A stretch of 64,000 bases of DNA from Nocardioides dokdonensis FR1436. Lineage in GTDB: Bacteria; Actinomycetota; Actinomycetes; Propionibacteriales; Nocardioidaceae. Under the pieces are notes generated by a model that saw nothing but the letters and a program-made list of their open reading frames with translations, did not search any database and was not told the DNA's origin. Each line of letters starts with the position of its first letter. Within the stretch, counting starts at the first letter, position 1. A program made the translations under genes and the position numbers. The stretch is taken from positions 124,001-188,000 of the forward strand of contig NZ_CP015079.1 of the NCBI RefSeq assembly GCF_001653335.1, written 5' to 3'. Below are positions 15,387 through 23,941 of the stretch, one piece after another.

Positions 15387-18206
15387 TCAGCCCTGGGCGC
15401 GCGCCGTGGTGCCGGTCGGACCCTCGGGGGCGCCGTGGCACTGCTTGAACTTCTTGCCCGAGCCACAGGGGCACTTGGCGTTGCGGCTGACCCCGGCGTA
15501 GGGGTCCTCGACCGTGGCGACGTCGGCGCGGACCTCGGCCTCGCCGACCTCGTCGGGCGCGGAGTAGGTGAGGTTCTGCGGCGCTGCCGGGGCGTCGAGG
15601 CCCTTGGCGTGGATGTGCGGGACGTCCTTGCCGGCCTCCCCGCCCATGACGGGGGCGCGCAGGCCGGGAGCGACCGCCAGGACCGGCTGCTCCTCCTCGT
15701 CCTGCTGCTCGTCGACGCTGACCTCGAGGTTGAAGAGGAACCCTGCGGTCTCCTCCTTGATGCCGTCCATCATCGTGGCGAACATCTCGAAGCCCTCGCG
15801 CTGGTACTCCACGAGCGGGTCGCGCTGCGAGTAGGCACGCAGGTAGATGCCCTCGCGCAGGTAGTCCATCTCGTAGAGGTGCTCACGCCACTTGCGGTCG
15901 AGCACGGAGAGGATGACGCGGCGCTCGAGCTCGCGGGCGACCTCCTCGCCCATCTCGGCCACGCGCGCGTCGTAGGCGCTCTGGGCGTCGGCCTTGAGGC
16001 GGGCGATGATCCGCTCGCGGTCGAGCTGGGCCTTGCCGCCGACCTCCTCGACCAGGGCGTCGAGGTCGACACCGACCGGGTAGATCTGGGCGAGGTCGAT
16101 CCACAGCTGCTCCAGGTCCCACTCCTCCGGGAGCTCCTGGGTCGCGCCGGTGACGTAGCCGACGACCACGTCGTCGATGAAGGTGCGGATCTGGTCCTCG
16201 ATGTCGGCGCCCTCGAGGACCTCGCGGCGCTCGGAGTAGATCACCTTGCGCTGGCGGTCCATCACGTCGTCGTACTTCAGGACGTTCTTGCGCGACTCGA
16301 AGTTCTGCGACTCGACCTGGCCCTGCGCGTTGGCGATGGCGCTGGTGACGCGCTTGTTCTCGATCGGGACGTCGTCGGGGATCTTGAGGACCTGGAGCAC
16401 CCGGTCGACCCAGTCGGACTTGAACAGCCGCATCAGCTCGTCCTGCAGCGACAGGTAGAAGCGGGACTCGCCCGGGTCTCCCTGGCGACCCGACCGGCCA
16501 CGCAGCTGGTTGTCGATGCGGCGCGACTCGTGCCGCTCGGTGCCCACGACGTAGAGGCCGCCGAGCTCCTTGACCGCGTCGTGGTCGGCCTGGACCTGCG
16601 CCTTGACACGCTCGAGGGTCTCGGGCCAGGCGGCCTCGTACTCCTCGGCGGTCTCGCCGGCCGGCTCGAGGCCGCGCGCACGCAGCTCGTCGTCGGCGAG
16701 GAACTCCACCGCGCCGCCGAGCATGATGTCGGTACCGCGACCGGCCATGTTCGTGGCGACCGTGACGGCGCCCCGGTGGCCGGCCATCGCGACGATCTTG
16801 GCCTCGTCGGCGTGCACCTTGGCGTTGAGGACCTTGTGCGGGATGCCCTGCTTCTTCAGCAGCGCACCCAGGTACTCCGACTTCTCGACCGAGACGGTGC
16901 CCACCAGGACCGGCTGGCCCTTGGCGTGCCGCTCCGCGATGTCGGCGGCCACGGCCTCGTACTTCGCCTCCTCGGTGCGGTACACCAGGTCGGGCTGGTC
17001 GATGCGCGCCATCGGGCGGTTCGTCGGGATCGGGGTGACGCCGAGCTTGTAGATCTTGTCGAACTCCGAGGCCTCGGTCATGGCCGTACCGGTCATGCCC
17101 GAGAGCTTCTCGTAGAGACGGAAGTAGTTCTGCAGGGTGACGTTGGCCAGCGTCTGGTACTCCTCGCGGACCTGGACGCCCTCCTTGGCCTCGATCGCCT
17201 GGTGCAGGCCGTCGTTGTAGCGACGTCCGGCGAGCATCCGGCCGGTGTGCTCGTCGACGATGAGCACCTCGCCGTCCATGACGACGTACTCCTTGTCGTT
17301 GCGGAACAGCTCCTTGGCCTTGATGGAGTTGTTCAGGAACGAGATGAGCGGGGTGTTGGCCGACTCGTAGAGGTTCTCGATGCCGAGGTGGTCCTCCACC
17401 TTGGTGATGCCGGGCTCGAGCACCGAGATCGTGCGCTTCTTCTCGTCGACCTCGTAGTCGACGTCCTTCTCCAGGCGGCGCGCGATCTTGGCGAACTCGC
17501 CGTACCACTTCACCTCGTCCTGGGTCGGGCCGCTGATGATCAGCGGGGTCCGGGCCTCGTCGATGAGGATGGAGTCGACCTCGTCGACCACGGCGAAGTT
17601 GTGCCCGCGCTGGACGCAGTCCTCGATCGAGGAGGCCATGTTGTCGCGCAGGTAGTCGAAGCCGAGCTCGTTGTTCGTGGCGTAGGTGATGTCGCAGTTG
17701 TACGCCTCGCGGCGCGCGTCGGGGCGCAGCTCAGGCGTGATGACCCCGACCGTGAGGCCCAGGAAGTGGTGCACGCGGCCCATCTGCTCGGCCTGGTACT
17801 TGGCCAGGTAGTCGTTGACCGTGACGACGTGCACGCCCTTGCCGGACAGGGCGTTGAGGTAGGACGGCAGCACCGCGACCAGGGTCTTGCCCTCACCGGT
17901 CTTCATCTCGGCGATGTTGCCGAGGTGCAGTGCCGCACCGCCCATGACCTGGACGTCGAAGGGCCGCATGCCCAGCACCCGCTTGGCCGCCTCACGCGCG
18001 GTCGCGAACGCCTCGGGCATCAGCTCGTCGAGGCTCTCGCCGTCCTCGTGCCGCTTGCGCAGCTCGGAGGTCATCGCCTGCAGCTCCTCGTCGCTCATCG
18101 CGACGAAGTCCTCCTCGATGGCGTTGACGGCCTTCGCGATCCCCTCCAGCTGGCGCAGGATCTTCCCCTCACCGATGCGGAGGAGTTTGTCGAGAATCAC
18201 GGGCAC
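15387..18206 (-). CDS. secA: preprotein translocase ATPase SecA
   Basis: 939 aa from GTG at 18206, chosen because AAGGAG lies 10 nt upstream and the product begins [14 protein letters not shown] as in other SecA proteins. Walker A is [10 protein letters not shown] near residue 100, the DEAD-like box is VVDEVDSIL, and motif VI is in [19 protein letters not shown]. The C-terminus has the zinc-binding SEC-C motif [14 protein letters not shown]. SecA drives secretory proteins through SecYEG. Its position next to the Rv3235-like gene and before hpf/comF matches secA1, the housekeeping copy of mycobacteria. Confidence 0.97.
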   Translation of the reverse strand: MPVILDKLLRIGEGKILRQLEGIAKAVNAIEEDFVAMSDEELQAMTSELRKRHEDGESLDELMPEAFATAREAAKRVLGMRPFDVQVMGGAALHLGNIAEMKTGEGKTLVAVLPSYLNALSGKGVHVVTVNDYLAKYQAEQMGRVHHFLGLTVGVITPELRPDARREAYNCDITYATNNELGFDYLRDNMASSIEDCVQRGHNFAVVDEVDSILIDEARTPLIISGPTQDEVKWYGEFAKIARRLEKDVDYEVDEKKRTISVLEPGITKVEDHLGIENLYESANTPLISFLNNSIKAKELFRNDKEYVVMDGEVLIVDEHTGRMLAGRRYNDGLHQAIEAKEGVQVREEYQTLANVTLQNYFRLYEKLSGMTGTAMTEASEFDKIYKLGVTPIPTNRPMARIDQPDLVYRTEEAKYEAVAADIAERHAKGQPVLVGTVSVEKSEYLGALLKKQGIPHKVLNAKVHADEAKIVAMAGHRGAVTVATNMAGRGTDIMLGGAVEFLADDELRARGLEPAGETAEEYEAAWPETLERVKAQVQADHDAVKELGGLYVVGTERHESRRIDNQLRGRSGRQGDPGESRFYLSLQDELMRLFKSDWVDRVLQVLKIPDDVPIENKRVTSAIANAQGQVESQNFESRKNVLKYDDVMDRQRKVIYSERREVLEGADIEDQIRTFIDDVVVGYVTGATQELPEEWDLEQLWIDLAQIYPVGVDLDALVEEVGGKAQLDRERIIARLKADAQSAYDARVAEMGEEVARELERRVILSVLDRKWREHLYEMDYLREGIYLRAYSQRDPLVEYQREGFEMFATMMDGIKEETAGFLFNLEVSVDEQQDEEEQPVLAVAPGLRAPVMGGEAGKDVPHIHAKGLDAPAAPQNLTYSAPDEVGEAEVRADVATVEDPYAGVSRNAKCPCGSGKKFKQCHGAPEGPTGTTARAQG

Positions 18207-18265
18207 GGCGGGGCTGCTCCTTGCTGTGGAAGACCGACGACGACTCATGCCGCGGCGCCGTCACT

Positions 18266-19510
18266 CTACCCAGGGCCCTGAAGAGCCCCTAACCGCGGTG
18301 CGAGGTCCCCGCACGGCTCGACCCGCAGGTCCTGCAGGCCCAGCCAGCCCGCCAGGCGACGCAGCTCGACGAGCAGCTCCTCAGCGGTGTGCGCGGGCGC
18401 GCCCGGCTCGGCGTGGGAGGCCTGGACGACCAGCACCCCGCCGGGGGCCCGCCGGTCGGCCTTGAGGTCGACCCGCGCCACCAGCCGGTCGCCCAGCAGG
18501 AAGGGCAGGACGTAGTAGCCGTGCACCCGCTGGGCGGCCGGGGTGTAGATCTCGATGCGGTAGCGGAAGTCGAAGATCCGCTCGGTCCGCTCGCGCTCCC
18601 ACACCACCGGGTCGAAGGGGCTCAGCAGGGTCCGGGCCCCGACCCGCCGGGGCAGGCGCGCGTCGCGGTGCAGGTACGCCGGGCGCGACCAGCCCTCCAC
18701 CCGCACCGGCTCCAGCTCCCCGGTCTCGACGAGGGTGGCCACCGCCTCCCGGGCGCTGGCCAGGCCCGGGGCGGGCGCCGCGCGCATCCGGTAGTAGTCG
18801 GCCAGGCAGCGCTCCGTGGCCACGCCGTGGGAGCGGGCGGCTCGGCGGACGAGCTCGACGGCCGCCTCCCGCACGTCCGGCACCGCAGCCGCCAGCACCT
18901 CCGGCGGGAGGACTCGCTCGGGCAGGTCGTAGCGGATCTCGAACTGGCTGTTGCGCGAGGCGATGGCCAGGTCGCCGACGGTGAAGAGGTAGTCGAGCAC
19001 CCGGCGCGTGGTGGACCAGTTCCAGCCCCACTGCTCCTTCGAGGCGGCCGGCCCCTCTCCCAGCCGGGCGGCCACCTCGCGAGACGTCGCCGCCCCGAGC
19101 TCCTCGACCGCCGCCAGCACCCGCGCCTCGAGGGCGGGCTCCTCGGCCAGGGCGCGCCACTTCCCTCGCCGCGCGCGGTGGTCGGCCATCCGGTGCTGCA
19201 TCACCGGCCACAGGTCGACGGGCATGAACGCCTGGACGTGCGCCCAGTACTCCACCACCCGGCGCGGCCGACGCTCCGCGGCCCGGTGCAGCAGGTCGGT
19301 GTCGTAGGGACCCATCCGCGAGTACAGCGGCATGTAGTGGGCGCGCTGGAGGACGTTGACCGAGTCCACCTGGAGCACGCCGGTGCGCGCCAGCGCCCGG
19401 TCGAGGGTGCGCATCGTCGGCGTCGCGTGCGGGGGGTCGCAGAAGCCCTGGGCCGCCAGCGCGATGCGTCGGGCCTGGGGGCGGCTGAGCGTCTGGGTGG
19501 ACGGGGGCAC
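18266..19510 (-). CDS. YcaQ/AlkX-like winged-helix DNA glycosylase
   Basis: 414 aa, GTG start. The protein matches the HTH_42 family of YcaQ/AlkZ-like DNA glycosylases: LSRPQARRIALAAQGF at the start, the catalytic QxD motif within VLQVDSVNVLQRAHYMPLYS at about residues 47-49, EYWAHVQAFMP, and LLSPFDPVVWERERTERIF. QxD, rather than the QxQ of AlkZ, is the form found in E. coli YcaQ, which removes crosslinked or alkylated bases. Start is 7 bp after the stop of the response regulator gene, so it may be co-transcribed, although the two have no obvious functional link. Confidence 0.85.
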   Translation of the reverse strand: MPPSTQTLSRPQARRIALAAQGFCDPPHATPTMRTLDRALARTGVLQVDSVNVLQRAHYMPLYSRMGPYDTDLLHRAAERRPRRVVEYWAHVQAFMPVDLWPVMQHRMADHRARRGKWRALAEEPALEARVLAAVEELGAATSREVAARLGEGPAASKEQWGWNWSTTRRVLDYLFTVGDLAIASRNSQFEIRYDLPERVLPPEVLAAAVPDVREAAVELVRRAARSHGVATERCLADYYRMRAAPAPGLASAREAVATLVETGELEPVRVEGWSRPAYLHRDARLPRRVGARTLLSPFDPVVWERERTERIFDFRYRIEIYTPAAQRVHGYYVLPFLLGDRLVARVDLKADRRAPGGVLVVQASHAEPGAPAHTAEELLVELRRLAGWLGLQDLRVEPCGDLAPRLGALQGPG

Positions 19511-19517
19511 GGTCAGC

Positions 19518-20210
19518 TCAGGGGAGATCGAGCAGCTTCTCGCGGACGGCGTACATGACCGCCTCCATGCGCGAGTGCAGCTGCAGCTTCTCCAAGATGT
19601 TGCGCACGTGGTTCTTGACGGTGTTCTCGGAGATGAACAGCTGCTTGGCGATCTCGCGGTTGTTCATGCCCTTGGCCACCAGCCTCAGCACCTCCAGCTC
19701 ACGCTCGGTGAGGCGCAGGCCCGGGCCGCTGACGCGCTCGGGCTTGCTCATCTGCTTGAACTCGTCGATGAGCTTGACCGCCATCGAGGGGCTGATCAGC
19801 GACTGGCCGTCGGCGACCACCCGCACCGCCTGCGCCACCTCCTCGATCGAGGAGTCCTTGAGCAGGTAGCCCGAGGCCCCGCTCTTGACCGCCTCGTAGA
19901 GGTCGGCCTCCTCGTCGGAGACCGTGAGCATGATGATCTTGGCGGACGGCACCGCCTCCTTGATGGCGCGGCACGCCTCGATGCCGGTGCGCTTGGGCAT
20001 CCGGATGTCGAGCAGCACCACGTCCGGGGCGACGCTCGCCGCCATCGTGGTGCCCTCGATGCCGTCACCGGCCTCGCCGACGACCTCGATGCCGCCCTCG
20101 ATGCCCAGCAGCATGGTCAACCCCCGGCGGAAGAGCTCCTGGTCGTCCACGACCATCACCCGGATGGGCTCGGTGCCCGCGCTTGCGGGGCCCGCACTCT
20201 CGTCTGCCAC
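19518..20210 (-). CDS. NarL/LuxR-type response regulator
   Basis: 230 aa, GTG start. Receiver domain residues 16-135 with acidic pocket DD at 22-23, phosphoacceptor Asp68 in LLDIRMPKRTG, and Lys in YLLKDSS; C-terminal LuxR-type helix-turn-helix (LTERELEVLRLVAKGMNNREIAKQLFIS..NTVKNHVRNIL). No histidine kinase is adjacent, so it is an orphan by position, as are the matching regulators between hpf and secA in Streptomyces. A strong terminator separates it from hpf upstream. Confidence 0.93.
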   Translation of the reverse strand: MADESAGPASAGTEPIRVMVVDDQELFRRGLTMLLGIEGGIEVVGEAGDGIEGTTMAASVAPDVVLLDIRMPKRTGIEACRAIKEAVPSAKIIMLTVSDEEADLYEAVKSGASGYLLKDSSIEEVAQAVRVVADGQSLISPSMAVKLIDEFKQMSKPERVSGPGLRLTERELEVLRLVAKGMNNREIAKQLFISENTVKNHVRNILEKLQLHSRMEAVMYAVREKLLDLP

Positions 20211-20230
20211 GTCGGCATCATGACACGGCA

Positions 20231-20269
20231 GTGGCCCGTTCGGGTGTCCGTACCACCCGAACGGGCCAC
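20231..20269 (-). terminator. terminator after hpf
   Basis: A perfect 16-bp inverted repeat (GTGGCCCGTTCGGGTG and complement) with a 7-nt loop lies 46 bp past the hpf stop and 21 bp before the response regulator start. Confidence 0.85.
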
Positions 20270-20314
20270 GCCGTCCTGGTCCTCCTGGACCTCAACCCGC
20301 CTGCAGCGGGCCGT

Positions 20315-20935
20315 TCACTCCTGGCCGAGGTCGAGCGAGAGCACGCCGTAGTCGTAGCCGCGACGGCGGTAGACCACGGAGGGGCGCTCGCTCTCCTTGT
20401 CGACGAAGAGGTAGAAGTCGTGACCCACCAGCTCCATCTCGTACAGCGCCTGGTCCAGCGTCATGGGGCTCGCCGGGTGCGTCTTCTCCCGCACGATCAT
20501 CGGGCCGTCGCCGTCCATGGCGACCGGGCCGACCTCGCGCTCGGTCTCCGTCTCGCCCTCGGCCCCCAGGTCCGTGACCATCGGGGTGCCGGAGAGCGCC
20601 TCTCCCACCGAGACCGGCGTCTTGCGCCCGCGGTGCACGCGGCGGCGGTCCGCGGCCCGCTGCATCTGGCGGGCCATCTTGTCCAGCGCCAGGTCCAGCG
20701 CACCCATCTTGTCGTCGGCTGATGCCTCGGCCCGGATGACCGGGCCCTTGGAGAAGGCGGTGAGCTCCACGTGCACGGCCCGGTCGTGCTGACGGGGGTT
20801 GGGCTCGCAGTCGACCATCACCTGGACCCTCATGATCCGGTGGTCGTGCTTCTCGAGCTTCGTCAACTTCTCCGAGACATGGGCCCGGAAGCCCTCCTTG
20901 ATCTCGCAGTGCCTGCCGGTGACCACAATTTCCAT
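20315..20935 (-). CDS. hpf: long-form ribosome hibernation promoting factor
   Basis: 206 aa. The N-terminal domain (residues 1-100; MEIVVTGRHCEIKEGFRAHV, DLALDKMARQM) binds the 30S decoding region, and the C-terminal domain (residues about 145-206; ASPMTLDQALYEMELVGHDFYLFVD..VVYRRRGYDYG) mediates 100S dimerisation in long-form HPF. A GGAGG site lies 5 nt upstream of the ATG. The 460-bp region upstream has its own promoter and dense predicted RNA structure, so expression may be controlled through, or processed from, a structured leader. Confidence 0.95.
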   Translation of the reverse strand: MEIVVTGRHCEIKEGFRAHVSEKLTKLEKHDHRIMRVQVMVDCEPNPRQHDRAVHVELTAFSKGPVIRAEASADDKMGALDLALDKMARQMQRAADRRRVHRGRKTPVSVGEALSGTPMVTDLGAEGETETEREVGPVAMDGDGPMIVREKTHPASPMTLDQALYEMELVGHDFYLFVDKESERPSVVYRRRGYDYGVLSLDLGQE

Positions 20936-20950
20936 GTGAACCTCCTCGTG

Positions 20951-20965
20951 CGCACCAGGTGCGCG
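20951..20965 (-). promoter_or_regulatory. small hairpin just before the hpf ribosome binding site
   Basis: GCGCACC-A-GGTGCGC, a 7-bp arm with a single central base (so an effective loop of 3 or more), lies 5 nt upstream of the GAGGAGG site of hpf. It could influence translation initiation; no experiment is known to me. Confidence 0.4.
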
Positions 20966-20983
20966 ATGGGTTTCTTCAGGCTC

Positions 20984-21027
20984 CTGGCTCGCCCCCGGTG
21001 CGCGCGGAGCGCGCAGGGCGGAGCCAG
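20984..21027 (-). promoter_or_regulatory. large leader hairpin upstream of hpf (attenuator-like)
   Basis: CTGGCTC-bulge-GCCC pairs with GGGCGAGCCAG on the minus-strand RNA, enclosing a second GCGCG/CGCGC hairpin. It lies about 50 nt before the hpf start. It could end a short upstream RNA or attenuate hpf. Confidence 0.5.
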
Positions 21028-21345
21028 GCCGACGACCGGGTTGTCACCCGGTGGTGGGAGTGGGATGGAGCCCGTCCGGCCGACCTGGTCTTCGTCCCCA
21101 CAACCGCCTGCTGAGGCTCTCGCAGCTTCTCTGCCACTACCCGCCTTCTCCCGGCGAGGACCGCATCTGACGGTCCGACCGAGGCAGGACTGACTTCTAA
21201 GCCGCACCGTGATCGTCGCCCCCCTCGAGGGGAGGTCGACTTACGTGGACCGTTTCGCCTGCGACTGGCATCGGCTTGTCGCGCGGACGCCCGGGCTGGC
21301 CGGAGCGTCCCCACGACGCAACCACGGACCCGGACGGACTCCATG
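21020..21345 (-). ncRNA. candidate structured RNA upstream of hpf, possibly raiA motif
   Basis: This is most of a 460-bp gene-free gap between comF and hpf. On the minus strand it can form several stems: GGACCG/CGGTCC with a 7-nt loop (21158-21176), CGCC/GGCG (21142-21156), an enclosing CTGCC/GGCAG pairing (21131-21135 with 21183-21187), and CCGGGT/ACCCGG with a 4-nt loop (21036-21051). A -35/-10 pair sits just upstream. The raiA RNA motif is described upstream of raiA/hpf genes in Firmicutes and Actinobacteria, so position fits; I could not compare to its consensus. A 122-codon frame in the same place (20976-21344) is Arg/Ser-rich and unlikely to be a protein. Confidence 0.55.
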
Positions 21346-21350
21346 ACGAG

Positions 21351-21379
21351 ACGATAGGCGAGGTGCGTCCGCGATGTAA
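21351..21379 (-). promoter_or_regulatory. promoter of the hpf leader RNA
   Basis: TTACAT (-35, 21374-21379) and TATCGT (-10, 21351-21356) with 17-bp spacing on the minus strand. Transcription would begin near 21344, about 410 nt before the hpf start codon. Confidence 0.55.
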
Positions 21380-21395
21380 GGGACCCCCCGGACTT

Positions 21396-22127
21396 TCACC
21401 CTGGCGAACGCCTGGCGACGCCGCGGCGCCGGGTCGCCGCCACCGCGGCGAGCGACACCACCGGCACCCCGACCGCCTCCAGGGCGCGCTGCGCCTCGCG
21501 CATCGTGGCGCCGGTGGTGACCACGTCGTCGCACACGACGACCCCGACCCGGGGACGGGCCACGGCGAGGCGACGCAGCGCCGGCGAGGGGCAGGTCATG
21601 GACCCCGCCAGGTTGGCGGCCCGGGCCCCGGCGTCGAGCCCCGCCTGGTCCTGCACGCCCGGCCGCAGGACCAGCAGCCGCGCGGCGGTGACCGGCTGCC
21701 CGGCGCGAGCCAGTCCTGCTGCGGCCGCGCGGGTCATCGACCAGGTCGGGTCGTGGCCCCGCGCACGCAGCGTCGAGGACCGTGACGGCACCGGGACGAG
21801 GACCAGTCCCCCGGCAGCGCCGGTCCTCGACGACGTGGGCGCCGGCAGGACCGGCTGCAGCGCCACCTCGAGCATCCGCGCCAACGGACCCCGCAGGGCG
21901 TGCAGGCCACGCTCCTTGTGCCCCAGGACCATCGCCCGCAACAGGTCGTCGTACGTCCCGGCGGCCCAGGAGTCGACCAGACCCGCCGGGCACGGGTCGG
22001 GCCGCGCTGCGACGGGTGTCACCGGGAGCCGGGCCCGACACGGACCGCACAGCACCCGGCCCGGTGCCGCACAGCCGACGCAGGCGCTGCCGAGCAGCAG
22101 GTCGAGTGCGGCGTCACGCAGCAGCAT
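21396..22127 (-). CDS. ComF family phosphoribosyltransferase-like protein
   Basis: 243 aa. An N-terminal zinc finger (CVGCAAPGRVLCGPCRA) is followed by a phosphoribosyltransferase-like fold with the PRPP loop VVVCDDVVTTGATMRE near residue 200. ComF supports DNA uptake in naturally competent bacteria; in actinobacteria the role is untested. Its place between lpqB and hpf is conserved. The 65 bp between this start and the lpqB stop hold no clear terminator. Confidence 0.9.
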   Translation of the reverse strand: MLLRDAALDLLLGSACVGCAAPGRVLCGPCRARLPVTPVAARPDPCPAGLVDSWAAGTYDDLLRAMVLGHKERGLHALRGPLARMLEVALQPVLPAPTSSRTGAAGGLVLVPVPSRSSTLRARGHDPTWSMTRAAAAGLARAGQPVTAARLLVLRPGVQDQAGLDAGARAANLAGSMTCPSPALRRLAVARPRVGVVVCDDVVTTGATMREAQRALEAVGVPVVSLAAVAATRRRGVARRSPG

Positions 22128-22192
22128 CCGCCGATGACACCACGAGGACCCCCCGTCCTCCAGGCCGTGGGCCGCGCCTGTGGACGAGCGGC

Positions 22193-23941
22193 TCAGCCGA
22201 CGTAGCCGACGTAGGTGATGCCCTCGTCGAGCACCTGGGGACCGCGCACGGCCACCGACAGGTCGATGAGACCGCTGCCCGTGACCGCGTAGACGACCTC
22301 GGTCGGCTCCGGGGAGCCGGCGAGGGCCACGGCGCCCCCCAGCGTCGTGGTGATGCCCCCGAGACCGGTCGGGGACCCGTCGACGCCGATGGTGCTGACC
22401 TTGGCGCTCGTGGGCGTCAGCCGGTGCAGCACCGCGATGGTCGTGGTCGTGCGCCAGGCGATGTCGATGATCCGTCCGGAAGGCTCCTGCAGGGACAGGG
22501 GGCGGGCCTGGGTGGCCGCCACGACGCCCCCGCGCGGGTCCTGGCGCAACCGGGCCACGCGCACCTCGTCGAGGCGCGCGCGACGCACCACCGCGATCAG
22601 GCGACTGCCGTCGCGGGAGACCAGGAAGCGCTTGACCCGCTGCCCGGAGATGCCCGGGACGTCGAGGACGCGCCCACGCTCACCTCGGACCCACCGCACC
22701 ACGGCGCCCTGCGGGGTCCGGTCCACCAGCCACAGCCGGCCGCGGTGGTCGTAGGCCGGGGCCGCGAGGTCGGTGGCCCCCTCCAGCACCGTCGTGACGG
22801 GCTCGTCGTCGCCGCGCACGGGCGCCGAGAACACCTCGGTCCCGTCCGCGGACACCTCGGCCGCCCGCTCGCCGCGCAGGTCCACCCCGACGCTGCGCGC
22901 CCCCAGGTCCGTCGAGCCGAGCGGTCCGACGACGGGGTCCAGCGAGCCGGGGGTGCCCGACACGAGCAGCCCGTCGCGCAGCCCGTAGAGCAAGGAGCTG
23001 GACTGGTAGCCGGTCGGGTCGAGCCGTGCCCCGCTCTCGACCGGGATCCGGTCCTCCCCGTCGGCCAGGCGGATGCGCTGCCCGCCGACGCTGAGCGTGA
23101 ACGCCTCGATGTCGGGGTCCTGGCGCAGGGTCCAGGCCAGCTGCGAGAGCATCTGCGCGTTCTCCGAGGGCGTCAGCGCCATCGGCTCACCGCTGAGCTC
23201 GATCGTGGCCGTGCCCTCGTCCGTCACCGGGACCGACAGCTCCAGGCCGAGCCCGTCCGGGATCTGCGAGCGGGCGACGCGGTTGTCGACCGGCCCGTCG
23301 AGCAGTCCCGCGATCAGGGTGCTGGCGAGCTTCTCGTCGTCAGCCACGAAGACCGGCTCCGGCACCAGGATCTCGCCACCGGGGTCGAGGAAGTACAGCG
23401 CGAGCTGGGCGTAGCGGGCCTCGAACCAGCTCTGCGGGACCACCAGGTCGGTCGGCGGGTTGGTGATGCGCAGCTGACCGTCCTCGGTGGTCAGCGAGAA
23501 CTGCAGGATCGACTCGTACTCCGACAGGCGCCCCTCGAAGGATCCGCGTCCGTCGATCCGGTCCGCCCCGCTCAGGCGCAGCGAGACCCGGCTGCTCGAG
23601 GTGCCCTGCGGCGGCTGCGCCTCGAGGTAGGTGACCATGCCCTCCGGGTTCCAGGCCGCGCGCGCGTCGGCGGTCAGGTACTGCTTGGCGGTGGTGAGCT
23701 CGCGCGGCCAGGCCTGCATCGCGTCGAGGAAGCCACGCACCACCTCGGGCGCGCTCTGCCCCTCCTGGGGGGCCCGGGCGTCGATCGCCGGCACGCCACC
23801 GCTCTCGGCGCTGACGGCGCTGCTGGAACCGGTCCCCACGACCGGGCCGGAGGCGGGCATGCTCACGCACCCGGCCACCAGCAGGAGCAGCGGCAGGAGC
23901 AGCGGCAGGAGGACGCGGACCGTGCGGCGGCGGCGGTTCAC
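22193..23941 (-). CDS. lpqB: lipoprotein LpqB, MtrAB accessory
   Basis: 582 aa from the GTG that overlaps the mtrB stop (GTGA). A lipoprotein signal (VLLPLLLPLLLLVAGC, Cys about 24) anchors it to the outer face of the membrane. A GerMN domain covers residues about 170-320, followed by a beta-propeller-like C-terminal domain with repeated SLDPVVGPLG and DRTPQGAVVRW patterns. LpqB is known to interact with the sensor MtrB and affect envelope homeostasis. Third gene of mtrA-mtrB-lpqB. Confidence 0.95.
   Translation of the reverse strand: MNRRRRTVRVLLPLLLPLLLLVAGCVSMPASGPVVGTGSSSAVSAESGGVPAIDARAPQEGQSAPEVVRGFLDAMQAWPRELTTAKQYLTADARAAWNPEGMVTYLEAQPPQGTSSSRVSLRLSGADRIDGRGSFEGRLSEYESILQFSLTTEDGQLRITNPPTDLVVPQSWFEARYAQLALYFLDPGGEILVPEPVFVADDEKLASTLIAGLLDGPVDNRVARSQIPDGLGLELSVPVTDEGTATIELSGEPMALTPSENAQMLSQLAWTLRQDPDIEAFTLSVGGQRIRLADGEDRIPVESGARLDPTGYQSSSLLYGLRDGLLVSGTPGSLDPVVGPLGSTDLGARSVGVDLRGERAAEVSADGTEVFSAPVRGDDEPVTTVLEGATDLAAPAYDHRGRLWLVDRTPQGAVVRWVRGERGRVLDVPGISGQRVKRFLVSRDGSRLIAVVRRARLDEVRVARLRQDPRGGVVAATQARPLSLQEPSGRIIDIAWRTTTTIAVLHRLTPTSAKVSTIGVDGSPTGLGGITTTLGGAVALAGSPEPTEVVYAVTGSGLIDLSVAVRGPQVLDEGITYVGYVG

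Noticed and set aside
14460..18281. 1273-codon open frame antisense to secA
   Set aside because: SecA motifs on the other strand are decisive, and the antisense product is low-complexity Leu/Val/Asp sequence.
20976..21344. 122-codon frame in the hpf upstream gap, with a TATCGT hexamer 6 nt before its ATG
   Set aside because: The spacing would fit a leaderless gene, but the product is Arg/Ser-rich with no family resemblance and the sequence forms RNA stems; kept only as an alternative in the ncRNA entry.
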